Assembly (NCBI RefSeq): GCF_036250065.1
Contig: NZ_CP109199.1
Coordinates: forward strand, 3,410,001-3,474,000
Reading direction: 5' to 3'
DNA from: Micromonospora sp. NBC_01699
Lineage (GTDB): Bacteria; Actinomycetota; Actinomycetes; Mycobacteriales; Micromonosporaceae
Length of the DNA: 64,000 nucleotides
Below the pieces are notes generated by a model that saw only the letters and a list, made by a program, of their open reading frames with translations, was not told the origin of the DNA and did no database searches. The position numbers and the translations under genes are program-made. Shown here one piece after another: positions 1-8,050 of this stretch. Position 1 is the first letter of the stretch. Every line of letters begins with the position of its first letter.

Positions 1-1138
1 GCCCGAGCAGCGCGGTCTTGAGCCCGTCCAGCCGTGCGCCACGCATCGAGCCGGAGGTGTCGAGCAGGTAGATCGTCCGGGCCGGCCGGCGTAGCGCGTC
101 GCCGAAGCCGGTCACCAGTGCGGTCGCGGCGTCGTAACGGGACGGGAACGGCAGCTCGACCAGACCACCGTCGACCGGGCCGAGCACGTCCGCCGGTTCG
201 ACGCCGGGCACGGCCGGGCGGCGGAAGGTGGTGTCCATGATGCGGCGTTGGGTGCTCGGTCGACGCAGGTAGTCGGCGATCGCCGCGTAGTTGGTGCGTG
301 CCTGTTCGGACGCGCCGGCGAGCAGCGTGAGCGGATAGTCGGCGGTCACCACGCCGTCCGCCGGGTGGACGATCACCAGCGGTTCGGACAGTTGCCCACC
401 GTGGTTCAGCGACACGAGCACGGACTCGTAGTTGATCAGCCCGTCGACCGGGGCGTCGCCGGTCTGCCGTTTGACGTACGCGTCGGCCAGCCACCCGGAC
501 GACCCGGCGGTGAGCGACTGCCCGGCGAAGAAGGGCCGGAGCCGGGGCGTGAGCGCGTTGATCTCGGCCGTGGTCAGCGCCCGACCGGTGCCGGCGAGGG
601 CGGCGGCGACGCTCACCAGCGCCGAGTAACCGGAGTTCGATGCGGCCGGATTCGTCATGCCGTAGGTGAACCGGCCCGCTCCGGCGGCTTCCGCAATCTC
701 GCTCCAGGTCGGGCGGGTCCTGTCCCAGCCCAACCGCTGCGCCACCGACGCCCGCAGACCGAGCACCACCGGGGAGTTGGCCACCTTGGTAGTCACGTCG
801 ATCTTCCCGGCCGCGTCCGGGTGCAGCTCCAGGTAACGATTGCTGGAGAACCAGATCGCGTCCTGGTCGGCCGCGGCGGCACCGGAGACCACGCGCTCGA
901 TTCCGTCGAGCGTCCCGATCTGGGTGAGTTGCACGCGTACGCCGGTGGCCGTCTCCGCGTCGGCCAGGACCGGATCCAGGTCGGCCAGCTCGGAGCCGGC
1001 CAGCACCCGCAGCACGCCCGAGCCGCGCTTGTACGGGGCCTCCGAACCCTCCGACGGTTCGGGTCGGGTCTGGCCGGTGCACCCGGCCACGGCGGTGAGC
1101 AGCACCACCACCAGGGACAAACACGCGGTACGGCGCAC
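1..1138 (-). CDS. Substrate-binding and VWA domain lipoprotein (3' end outside window)
   Basis: A GTG start preceded by AAGGAG eight bases upstream opens a lipoprotein signal (VRRTACLSLVVVLLTAVAGC) whose Cys would be lipidated. About 300 residues follow that resemble a periplasmic-type solute-binding protein (LRVLAGSELADLDPVL, later ANSPVVLGLRAS). The reading frame then enters a VWA domain; the MIDAS sequence LLDTSGSMRG lies at about 60-25. The stop is beyond position 1. This two-domain layout is common in actinobacterial surface proteins, but its ligand is not known. It follows the gene at 1156-2331 by 17 bases and is probably co-transcribed with it. The family call is firm; a function is not. 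Confidence 0.8.
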   Translation of the reverse strand, partial: MRRTACLSLVVVLLTAVAGCTGQTRPEPSEGSEAPYKRGSGVLRVLAGSELADLDPVLADAETATGVRVQLTQIGTLDGIERVVSGAAAADQDAIWFSSNRYLELHPDAAGKIDVTTKVANSPVVLGLRASVAQRLGWDRTRPTWSEIAEAAGAGRFTYGMTNPAASNSGYSALVSVAAALAGTGRALTTAEINALTPRLRPFFAGQSLTAGSSGWLADAYVKRQTGDAPVDGLINYESVLVSLNHGGQLSEPLVIVHPADGVVTADYPLTLLAGASEQARTNYAAIADYLRRPSTQRRIMDTTFRRPAVPGVEPADVLGPVDGGLVELPFPSRYDAATALVTGFGDALRRPARTIYLLDTSGSMRGARLDGLKTALLG

Positions 1139-1155
1139 TCGTGGTCTCCTTGTCG

Positions 1156-2331
1156 TCACGGTCGTAGGCGTACATCGAGAGTGGTGAGCAGTGCTTCGAC
1201 GGCGGCCGGGGCGGGTGGTTGCACCAGGTCGCCGATCCGGGCGGGCAGCGCCGCGCCGCCGGCGGACAGCCCGGCCAGCACGGCCGCGGAGATCGACTCG
1301 TCAGCGGTACGGAAGCCGTGCTCGGCGGCGAGCCGGAGGAGTTCGGGATCGGTGTCCAGGAGCCGGCCGACCCGGTCTCCCGGGCCGTCGAACGCGACCA
1401 GCGTGTGTACGCCGCTCACGGTCGGCGAGAGATACAGCAGGGTGGCGTTGCTCGGCAGGGTTTCGGAACGGGCCGCCTCGACGTACTGGGCCTCGTAGGC
1501 GAGCACCAGCGGCGCGAAGTTCAGGGCCTGGGTCAGATACTTCTGGAACGGGTCGTCGGTCGACCGTTCCAGGCCGCCCTGGTCGGCGAAGAGCCGGACC
1601 ACCTGGTCGACGGCGGGGCTGTCGTCACCGAGTTGCCGGGCCGCCAGCCAGGCGTAGGCCGCGGCCGAACCGGAGTCGCTCGGATGCGTGGTGGTGAGCA
1701 GGATGTCCCGCCGGGCCGGGTAGGCGACGTTGCCCGCGATCTGGTCCCAGCGCACGTCGCGGTGCGCGAGGTCGAGGAACCTGTCCAGGTCGAGCACCCA
1801 GTGGCCCTCGGGCGCCCGGTGTGCCGCGCCCTGCCCGGCGAGCAGGTCGACGATGGGGGTGAAGGTCGCGACCACCAGCGGCGATTCGAACGGCGCGTAC
1901 GAGCCGACGGCCGGACGGACCTGGCGTACCCGCTCGGCCGCCTGCTCGCTGCCGGGGAAGGCGAAGTCGTACCGTCCCAGTGGAACGGTCGTCGACATCT
2001 CACCCGAGCCGCGCGCGTCGACCTCCACCCGGAGGCCATGGTCGGCGAGGGCATCGCGTACGCGTGGATCGGCGAAGAAGGTTGCCTTCTCCGACCCGAC
2101 CACACCACGAACCGGTTCCAGACGCTCGGGTACGGCAAGGTAGTAGCCGATCCCCGCGCCGAGAACGGCGAGGATGACGATCGCGATCACCAGGATCCAG
2201 GGGCGCCTCACCGGCCGATGGTGGGGGCCGATCGCTTCCAGCACGGGGCACGGGCGGTGAACATTCGGCGAACGGTCGCTGTCCGGCTCGTTCGGCGGTA
2301 CCACGCCTGAGTGGACGACCACGATCGTCAC
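1156..2331 (-). CDS. Membrane-anchored solute-binding-like protein, function unknown
   Basis: This 391-residue protein has a proline-rich start, one strong membrane segment at about residues 44-66 (WILVIAIVILAVLGAGIGYY) and an extracytoplasmic part resembling solute-binding folds (VVGSEKATFFADPRV, GSAAAYAWLAARQLGDDSP). It sits immediately upstream of the VWA lipoprotein, so the two probably work together at the cell surface. The start is uncertain: the GTG at 2331 lies inside a strong hairpin that probably ends the upstream MerR transcript and has no clear Shine-Dalgarno sequence. An in-frame GTG at 2211, just before the membrane segment, is a credible alternative. No enzyme motif was recognised. 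Confidence 0.65.
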   Translation of the reverse strand: MTIVVVHSGVVPPNEPDSDRSPNVHRPCPVLEAIGPHHRPVRRPWILVIAIVILAVLGAGIGYYLAVPERLEPVRGVVGSEKATFFADPRVRDALADHGLRVEVDARGSGEMSTTVPLGRYDFAFPGSEQAAERVRQVRPAVGSYAPFESPLVVATFTPIVDLLAGQGAAHRAPEGHWVLDLDRFLDLAHRDVRWDQIAGNVAYPARRDILLTTTHPSDSGSAAAYAWLAARQLGDDSPAVDQVVRLFADQGGLERSTDDPFQKYLTQALNFAPLVLAYEAQYVEAARSETLPSNATLLYLSPTVSGVHTLVAFDGPGDRVGRLLDTDPELLRLAAEHGFRTADESISAAVLAGLSAGGAALPARIGDLVQPPAPAAVEALLTTLDVRLRP

Positions 2332-2358
2332 GCCCCGGCGCCGGGCGCCGGGGCGTGA
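2328..2358 (-). terminator. Hairpin terminator after the MerR gene
   Basis: A perfect 14-bp inverted repeat (arms TCACGCCCCGGCGC at 2328-2341 and its complement at 2345-2358) with a three-base loop lies 20 bases after the MerR stop on the minus strand. No U tract is visible, as is usual in this GC range. Confidence 0.6.
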
Positions 2359-2377
2359 TCGGCCGGGTGTGCGTGGG

Positions 2378-3280
2378 TTACGAGTGGGCGCGCAACGCGG
2401 CGCCGAACCACTCGAAGGCGGGAACGCCGGGCGGGAACGGCGGGCGGCCGTTCAGCACCCCGACGAGCTGCCAGTAACGCTCGACCCGCCGGTCGGTGAA
2501 CGTCTCCAGTTGGTCGGCCAACCTAGCGCGCTCGGCGGCGGGCAGGCCCGGGTCCACGATCCGGTCCAGCACCGCCCGCCCCTCGGCCGAGCGCGGGTCG
2601 ACCCCGGCGGCCACCGCCGCCCCGGCGTGTTCGAGTACGCCCGACGGCTCGTACCCCTGCGGGCCCGGGTTCCGGGGTGCGGCGGCGCCGGCCAGCGCCA
2701 TCTGCCGTACCCGATCGGCGAAGCTCGCGTCGCCGACGAGCTCGGCCAGCTCCAGCCACGCGTCCACCTGCTCCGGCGTCGGATCGGCCGGCAGTTGCCG
2801 CATCGCCTGCCCGATACCGGCGCCGGGTGCCTGCGGGTCGATCCCCTCGAACACGCGGTCCACGAAATCGTCGATCATCCGCTGCCGCTCCTGGGCGGAG
2901 AGGCGGGCCAGATCATGCATGAGTCTCAACTCCTCGATTGTGCTGTCCCGTTGCGCGACCGACCGCAGTACCGCCCGCTGGAGCGCAAGCGCACCGATCC
3001 GAGCGTCCATGGCCCGTACGTGTGCCCGGGCGACGTCGCCCACCGTGCTCTGCCGGTCCAGGATCCGCCGTACGGTGTCGAGGTCCAGACCCAGCTCGCG
3101 CAGGGTCCGTACCAGGTCCAGGCGGGCCACCGCCGCCGTGTCGTAGAGGCGGTACCCGCCGGCCGAGCGCCCGGCCGGCGGGACGAGCCCACTGTCGGAC
3201 CAGAACCGGATGGTGCGTACCGACAGACCGGTACGCGCCGCGAGCTGTCCGATGGTGAACAGGGTGCTGTGGTCGTTCAC
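2378..3280 (-). CDS. MerR family transcriptional regulator
   Basis: The 300-residue protein begins with GTG at 3280 (VNDHSTLFTIGQLAARTGLS). The N-terminal winged helix has the MerR signature: helix-turn-helix at about 9-28, then RTIRFWSDSGLVPPAGRSAGGYRLYD, and a coiled dimer helix around 75-115. The remaining 190 residues are helical with no ligand-binding Cys cluster, so it is not a metal or redox MerR. It may bind a hydrophobic or drug-like ligand, but this is inference. A MerR-type palindrome lies just upstream, indicating autoregulation. The nearby genes on the upstream side are decayed, so its original target may be lost. Confidence 0.85.
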   Translation of the reverse strand: MNDHSTLFTIGQLAARTGLSVRTIRFWSDSGLVPPAGRSAGGYRLYDTAAVARLDLVRTLRELGLDLDTVRRILDRQSTVGDVARAHVRAMDARIGALALQRAVLRSVAQRDSTIEELRLMHDLARLSAQERQRMIDDFVDRVFEGIDPQAPGAGIGQAMRQLPADPTPEQVDAWLELAELVGDASFADRVRQMALAGAAAPRNPGPQGYEPSGVLEHAGAAVAAGVDPRSAEGRAVLDRIVDPGLPAAERARLADQLETFTDRRVERYWQLVGVLNGRPPFPPGVPAFEWFGAALRAHS

Positions 3281-3292
3281 GGGATTCAGCCT

Positions 3293-3318
3293 CAACCCTC
3301 CAGCCGCTGGAGACTCAA
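3293..3318 (-). promoter_or_regulatory. MerR-type operator-promoter
   Basis: On the minus strand a TTGAGT -35-like hexamer (3318-3313) is followed at once by a perfect 7-bp dyad CTCCAGC-G-GCTGGAG (3312-3298). The palindrome in the -35/-10 spacer is the hallmark of MerR-controlled promoters, which use an over-long spacer. The -10 (about GAGGCT at a 19-bp spacing) is weak. The site lies 18-32 bases upstream of the MerR start, fitting autoregulation. Confidence 0.65.
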
Positions 3319-3353
3319 GTCCGATTCTCGGCCATCGTGGGCCCGTACCCCGG

Positions 3354-3700
3354 TCAGAACACGACCGCAACCTTGCCCGCCAGCCCGCCCCGCTGGAACC
3401 GGGTGTGCGCGGCGTGGATCGCCGGCAGACCGAAGATGGCGTCGACGCGGGGCGTGAGCAGGCCCCGGTCGACCAGTTCGACCAGTTCGGCCAGTGCCGC
3501 CAGGGCCGGGCCGTCCTCGCGCACCTGGTGGATGGTGGTGCGGACACCGCGTGCGGAGAGGTCCGGGACCGGCCCGGCCTGGGTGGCGATCGAGGCGTAC
3601 CGTCCGCCGTCGGCGACGGCTCGGTGACGAACGCTCCGAAGGTGTCGAAGACCGCGTCGTAGCCGCGCCGGGGAAGGACCGCCGGGTCGGTGGTGACGGT
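3354..3700 (-). pseudogene. Decayed MDR-type (zinc/quinone) oxidoreductase, C-terminal remnant
   Basis: Translation of the minus strand in two frames gives the end of an NADP-dependent oxidoreductase. YDAVFDTFGAFVTEPS lies in one frame, and GRYASIATQAGPVPDL through IHAAHTRFQRGGLAGKVAVVF, ending at 3354, lies in another. The switch is near 3610-3625, so at least one frameshift interrupts it, and the whole N-terminal catalytic domain is missing. It directly abuts a serine-hydrolase fragment. No intact start exists. The family call rests on the conserved C-terminal block. Confidence 0.7.
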
Positions 3701-3810
3701 GGCAGGGCGATTTTGCCGCCGGTGACGAGCGTGGCGAACGCCGGACTGAGCAGTCTGTCCGTCGTGAGCGCGCGGGCGAAGGCGAGCAGGTCCGACCCTG
3801 CTGTCGGCGG
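3700..3810 (-). pseudogene. Fragment of a beta-lactamase-like serine hydrolase
   Basis: The minus strand encodes SDLLAFARALTTDRLLSPAF followed by ATLVTGGKI, a block typical of class C beta-lactamase-family serine hydrolases just before their last catalytic motif. Only about 35 residues remain, and they run directly into oxidoreductase sequence. It is therefore a remnant fused by deletion rather than a gene. The assignment rests on one conserved block. Confidence 0.45.
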
Positions 3811-3815
3811 AGAAC

Positions 3816-4504
3816 ATGTCCCAGCGGGTCCCGGTCACCACACCCGCCGACGAACTCGCCACCCTGGCCGAAACCGTCAACGGCATGCCCGATCCTGTCC
3901 GGCATCGCCGATCGGGACCGGCTCCTGCACAGCCAACGTCTGTTCGTCGCCAACGCCGCCCACGAACCCCGTACGCCACTGACCACCGTGCATACCGCCA
4001 TCGACGTGACGCTCGACGGTCGACCCGGCGCCGACGAGCTGCTCGTGATGGCCGGCGACATCCGCGACGCAGTCGAACACAGCCAACGGACCCTCGACGG
4101 GCTGCTCACCCTGGCCCGCGGCCAGACCGGGCCCGGCCGACAACGCGCCGTCGACCTCGCGGACGTGGTGGCCGACATCGTCGACGCCGTACGAGAGCGG
4201 GCGGCGACCCATCCGGTCGAGCTGCGGACCGAACTGCGACCCGCCCCGATCACCGGTGATCCCGTCCTGCTCGACCGGATGGTCAGCAACCTCATCGACA
4301 ACGCCGTCCGGCATGTTCGAACCCTTCGTCCGGGGTTCGGCGAACCATTCGCGAAGCGACGGCGGGGTCGGCCTCGGCCTGTCCATCGTGCGCGCGGTCG
4401 TCGACGCCCACCACGGGCGACTCTCCAGCACCGTACGCCCGACCGGCGGGCTGGACATCACGGTCCACTTCTCCGGTAGCCGGCGGCGCCGCGCCGTCGG
4501 GTGA
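3816..4504 (+). pseudogene. Decayed sensor histidine kinase
   Basis: Three frames together give an OmpR-type sensor kinase core: a HAMP piece (PADELATLAETVNGM, from about 3840), then after a frameshift near 3890 a phosphoacceptor box (FVANAAHEPRTPL, about 3944-3982) and N box (DRMVSNLIDNAVRH). A deletion and second frameshift near 4310 remove the G1 region. The end (MFEPFVRGS, then GGVGLGLSIVRAVVDAHHGRL) closes at 4504. Sensor and membrane segments are absent and no partner response regulator is near. It is almost certainly non-functional. Confidence 0.8.
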
Positions 4505-4570
4505 CGGCGCCGCGCCGCCGCACCCGGTGGGGTGCGCCACCCTGTCGAAGACCTCGATCCGGTACGGCGG

Positions 4571-5443
4571 TCAGGCCGCGGCCTTTCTGAAGACCTCGAC
4601 CAGGCTGGTGAAGCTGTCGGTGGCGTGGCCTTCGGCCATGCCGCGCCGGAAGATCTCCAGTACCGCGCTGGGCAGTGCGGCGTCGATGCCCGCGTCCCTG
4701 GTGGTGTGGACGACGTGGTCGACGCTCGCCGTGCCCATGGCGAGTCTGTCCACGTCGCCGGGGTGCTCACCGGCCTCGATCCGGGGCGCGTAGAACTCCA
4801 TGAAGGACGGGATCGAGGAAAGCGTGGACGTGGCGTACGGCAGGAACTCCTTCGCGGAGATGCCGTTCGCGTCGGCCAGCGCGAGGGCGTGCAGGTAGCT
4901 GAGCATGGTCGTCCAGAACATGTCCATCTGAAGCTGGTAGTACAACGCGGCCAGGCCCGGGTCGGATCCGCGGTAATCGGTGCCGGTGAGCACCCGCAGC
5001 GTGTCCCGGTGCGCCTCGAAAACCTCCTGCGGGCCGCTGTAGAGGGTGGAAAATTCCGGGCTTCCGATGCCCGACGGTGGCGTCTGCACCCCTCCGGTGA
5101 GGTACCGGGCGCCCCGCTGCTCCACCCATTCGGCTGCCGTACGCGCTCGCTCCGGGGTGTCGGAGCTGAGGTTCACGACGACCCGGCCCGGCAGTGCCGC
5201 GGCGGCCGGTTCGAGGATCGCGTACATCGCGTCGTGGTCGGTCAGGCTCAGGATCACCAGTTGGCTGGCGGTCAGTGCCTCGGTCGTCGTGGCGGCCCGG
5301 CCGGCACCCCGGGCCACCAGCGCGTCGGCCCTGCTCGCGGTCCGGTTCCACACGGTCACCGGGTGGCCGTTGTCCAGGAACGCGGTCACCATCGCCTGTC
5401 CCATCGGACCGAGACCGATGACCGTTACTGCCTGCTTGTCCAT
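4571..5443 (-). CDS. NAD(P)-dependent imine reductase-type oxidoreductase
   Basis: This 290-residue protein has the 6-phosphogluconate-dehydrogenase-like Rossmann fold with cofactor loop GLGPMG (residues 10-15) and NRT after beta-2, as in NADPH-dependent imine reductases and beta-hydroxyacid dehydrogenases. The C-terminal helical half (LAALYYQLQMDMFWTTMLSYLHAL, then VDHVVHTTRDAGIDAALPSAVLEIFRRG) fits the imine reductase dimer domain better than the hydroxyacid type. It is transcribed away from the TetR gene at 5533 across two operator copies, so it is probably induced by a small molecule that TetR senses. Its substrate is unknown. Confidence 0.8.
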   Translation of the reverse strand: MDKQAVTVIGLGPMGQAMVTAFLDNGHPVTVWNRTASRADALVARGAGRAATTTEALTASQLVILSLTDHDAMYAILEPAAAALPGRVVVNLSSDTPERARTAAEWVEQRGARYLTGGVQTPPSGIGSPEFSTLYSGPQEVFEAHRDTLRVLTGTDYRGSDPGLAALYYQLQMDMFWTTMLSYLHALALADANGISAKEFLPYATSTLSSIPSFMEFYAPRIEAGEHPGDVDRLAMGTASVDHVVHTTRDAGIDAALPSAVLEIFRRGMAEGHATDSFTSLVEVFRKAAA

Positions 5444-5457
5444 GCGAACCCCTCGAC

Positions 5458-5473
5458 TAGAACGAACGCTCTA
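5458..5473. promoter_or_regulatory. TetR operator, copy 1
   Basis: TAGAACGAACGCTCTA is an imperfect 16-bp palindrome lying 15 bases upstream of the imine reductase start. It matches the second copy at 5499-5514 at 15 of 16 positions. Its place between divergent genes indicates an operator for the adjacent TetR protein. Confidence 0.7.
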
Positions 5474-5498
5474 TCCAATGGGGAGCGTAGCAGGACTC

Positions 5499-5514
5499 TA
5501 GAACGATCGCTCTA
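5499..5514. promoter_or_regulatory. TetR operator, copy 2
   Basis: TAGAACGATCGCTCTA is a palindrome with a single mismatched pair, 19 bases upstream of the TetR start and 41 bases (centre to centre) from copy 1. Occupancy of both would shut off the reductase and the regulator together. Confidence 0.72.
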
Positions 5515-5532
5515 TCTAGTAGCCTTCGGTGC

Positions 5533-6144
5533 ATGAGGACCAAGCCACAGCGCGACGGGGCCGTGCGTACGGGCGGCACCCCCGGCACCCGCGACCGGAT
5601 AGTCGTGGCGACCTCGCGGCTGATGCAGCGGCAGGGTTACGAGGGGACCGGCATCAAGCAGATCGCCCAGGCGTCGGAGGCCACCCTCGGCTCGGTCTAC
5701 CACTTCTTCCCCGGTGGAAAGCGGGAGCTGGCGGCCGAGGCGGTTCGCCACGCCGACCGGGAGTTCGCCGACCTCCTGCGCCGGGCGCTGGCCAGCGCGG
5801 ACGATCCGGCCGAGGCGGTCATCGCCTGCTGTCGGGTCCTGGCCGAGGGGCTGCGCGACTCCGACTGGTTGGACGGTTGTCCGGTCACCGCCACCGCGCT
5901 GGAGACCGTCGGCCGGGACCCGGACCTCCAGCAGGCGGTCGACCAGGCATTCGGGCACTGGCAGAGCCTCGTCGCCGACAAGCTCCGGGGTGCCGGCGTC
6001 GACGAGGAGAGCGCCCGTGACCTCGCCTGCACCGTGATCAACACGCTGGAGGGTGCCGAACTGACCGCTCAGGTGTCCAGAAGCGCCCGCCCCCTGGACG
6101 TCGCGGGCATGCACCTGGCCAGGCTGATCACCTCCTACCTGTAG
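5533..6144 (+). CDS. TetR family transcriptional regulator (LmrA/YxaF-like)
   Basis: The 203-residue protein has an N-terminal TetR helix-turn-helix (residues about 20-65: TRDRIVVATSRLMQRQGYEG, then IKQIAQASEATLGSVYHFFPGGK). The C-terminal ligand domain contains the DGCPVTATALE block typical of LmrA/YxaF-type regulators. It is divergent from the imine reductase gene with two matching palindromes between them, so it most likely represses both genes until a ligand binds. The ligand cannot be read from sequence. Confidence 0.88.
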   Translation: MRTKPQRDGAVRTGGTPGTRDRIVVATSRLMQRQGYEGTGIKQIAQASEATLGSVYHFFPGGKRELAAEAVRHADREFADLLRRALASADDPAEAVIACCRVLAEGLRDSDWLDGCPVTATALETVGRDPDLQQAVDQAFGHWQSLVADKLRGAGVDEESARDLACTVINTLEGAELTAQVSRSARPLDVAGMHLARLITSYL

Positions 6145-6174
6145 GTGAGGTTCTCGCCCCTGGGGTCGAGCGTG

Positions 6175-6480
6175 CGGCGCGCCGGCCCCGGCACCGGCGG
6201 CTTCTCCCTGCGGGACGACCTCGACTATTCCGGTGGGGACTCGGTTGTCGCCAACCGCTACACCTACGGTTTCGGGCAACCCGCTGGGCTTCGTCGACCC
6301 GGACGGGCACTACCCGACCCCGTCAGGAGGGCTCGGGCGACTCCGAGCGGTATTGGTTCGTCGGGGCCCCGAAGCCCAACCTTCCGGATGAGCTGACCGT
6401 CGAGCAGGTACAGGCGGGGAACTTCCCCGCGTGGACACCTCGCCCCTCCCTGCCACTCGGCGGTTGGCTGCCTTCCAGCT
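6175..6480 (+). pseudogene. Rhs-repeat core remnant
   Basis: VANRYTYGFG in one frame continues as GNPLGFVDPDGHYP in another, which is the signature at the end of the Rhs/YD-repeat core where polymorphic toxin tips attach. Further residues (SERYWFVGAPKPNLPDELTV) follow in a third frame up to the convergent MFS gene. At least two frame changes and no start mark it as a fragment of a large Rhs-family toxin gene. Confidence 0.65.
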
Positions 6481-6493
6481 CACGGATCCAGCC

Positions 6494-7945
6494 TCACCGC
6501 CGCTTGCGCGGCAGGGCGCTGAACAGCGGCGGGGACGACCACGCGGGTTCCCCGCGACCCTGGAAACGCTCCAGGTCCGGCGTTTCCAGGCGTGGACGGC
6601 CCGACAGGTACAGCCCGGTTGCGCCGACGAGCCCGACGGCGGCGATGGCAAAGCAGATCCAGAGCGCGGCCCGGGTGCCGGCTGTCCGGTCACTGCCCAG
6701 GTTTCCGGCGAGGAAGACCAGGATCGGAGCGGTCAGGAAGGCGGTCATCGCCCGCAGCAGCTCGATCAGGGCGAACACCCGTTGCAGCATGCTCGACCGC
6801 AGGGACAGGCCGGCCAGGAAGAGGGCCGGCGAGACCGCCGCCGCCACGCCCAGCCCGATCAGGCCGGTGGCCGCCGCGAGGGTGGGACTGACCGACGGGA
6901 GTGCGACCACCAGCAGCACCGCGGATGCCGCCACCATCAGCAGCCCGCCCGCGGTCAACAGCGGCGTGAACCGGGTACGGAACAGTGCCGCGAACAGTCC
7001 CGCGACGGCGACGGCGGCGACGACCTCGGGCAGGAAGATGAGCGCGGTGTTGGTGGGTGTGCTGTCGGTACGCAGCACCGCCAGGAGCAGTTCCATGGCG
7101 CCGAAGGCGGCCGCGCTGGCGGTGAGCGCGGCGAGGATCCCGGCCAGGGGGACCGAGGTGGCCAGCGCCTTGACCGGTACGAGTGGGTTGGGCAGCCGGT
7201 ACTCGTAGACGACCAGGAACGCGATCAGAGCCACTCCGGCGACCAGCGGGACCACCGACTGCACGTCGGCGTCCCCGCTGGCCTGGAGTTGGCCCGCGCC
7301 GTAGAAGGCCGCGCCGCAGCCGGTGACACCCAGGGCGAGGGCGACGAAGTCCCAGGGCGCGCTCGGGTCCTGCGGTGGGGTGTCACGGAAGGTCAGGATG
7401 GAGAACAGGAGTGCCAGCCCGGCCACTGCCGCGGCACACCAGAACAGCAGTCGCCAGCCCTCCGCTGCGGCCTGAAGCGCGCCGATGGTCGGGCCGGCGG
7501 CGACCGCGCCGAAGATGCACAGGTTCAGGATGCCGGCGCTGATCGGCATCTTGCTCGCCGGCCAGGAGGTGACCAGCGGGGGCAACGCGGCGATCAGCAT
7601 CAGGCTGGTCAGCAGCCCCTGAGCGATGAACGCACCGATGAACACCGTCCCGTTCGGGGCCACGGCGGCGAGGATGGACGCGACGAAGAAACAGACCTCG
7701 TAGATGATGAGCATTCGTCGCGGCGGGAGATGCATGGCCAACTGCGCGGCCAGCAGTGTGCCGACGGCGTACGCACCGGCGGAGAGGCTGACGGTCACCT
7801 GCAACGTGGTGCGGGAGATGTCGAGGCTCCTGGAGATGATCTCTCCGAGCGAGAGCACCGCCACCGTCAGGACCAGGAACGGGACCAGAGAGCAGACGAC
7901 GAGGGCCACCGCCCCCGGGTAACTTTTTGCGAGAGGTCCCTGCAC
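6494..7945 (-). CDS. MFS transporter, drug-efflux type
   Basis: The 483-residue protein is hydrophobic throughout with about 13-14 predicted membrane helices, as in the DHA2 (EmrB/QacA) subgroup. The first helices (YPGAVALVVCSLVPFLVLTV), a MHLPPRR loop between helices 2 and 3, and an arginine-rich C-terminal tail are visible. The GTG start at 7945 has a weak AAGG seven bases upstream. It is divergent from the Vat-type acetyltransferase at 8051, so a combined efflux plus inactivation role against an antibiotic is plausible but inferred. Confidence 0.82.
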   Translation of the reverse strand: MQGPLAKSYPGAVALVVCSLVPFLVLTVAVLSLGEIISRSLDISRTTLQVTVSLSAGAYAVGTLLAAQLAMHLPPRRMLIIYEVCFFVASILAAVAPNGTVFIGAFIAQGLLTSLMLIAALPPLVTSWPASKMPISAGILNLCIFGAVAAGPTIGALQAAAEGWRLLFWCAAAVAGLALLFSILTFRDTPPQDPSAPWDFVALALGVTGCGAAFYGAGQLQASGDADVQSVVPLVAGVALIAFLVVYEYRLPNPLVPVKALATSVPLAGILAALTASAAAFGAMELLLAVLRTDSTPTNTALIFLPEVVAAVAVAGLFAALFRTRFTPLLTAGGLLMVAASAVLLVVALPSVSPTLAAATGLIGLGVAAAVSPALFLAGLSLRSSMLQRVFALIELLRAMTAFLTAPILVFLAGNLGSDRTAGTRAALWICFAIAAVGLVGATGLYLSGRPRLETPDLERFQGRGEPAWSSPPLFSALPRKRR

Positions 7946-8050
7946 CTGCGGGCCTTACCCATGGCACACCTGATTAAACTGGGACCCACTCACGACGCCG
8001 GCTTGGAATAGGATGGGCTACCGGCCGTTCCCGAGCTGAGAGCCGATTCC

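Noticed and set aside
248-1498. Long plus-strand open frame with Gly/Arg-rich translation
   Set aside because: It is a high-GC shadow of two minus-strand genes with a clear lipoprotein signal, VWA motif and Shine-Dalgarno.
6431-8011. 526-codon plus-strand frame rich in Gln, Asp, Gly and Arg
   Set aside because: It lies opposite a well-defined MFS transporter and has the composition of an antisense frame.
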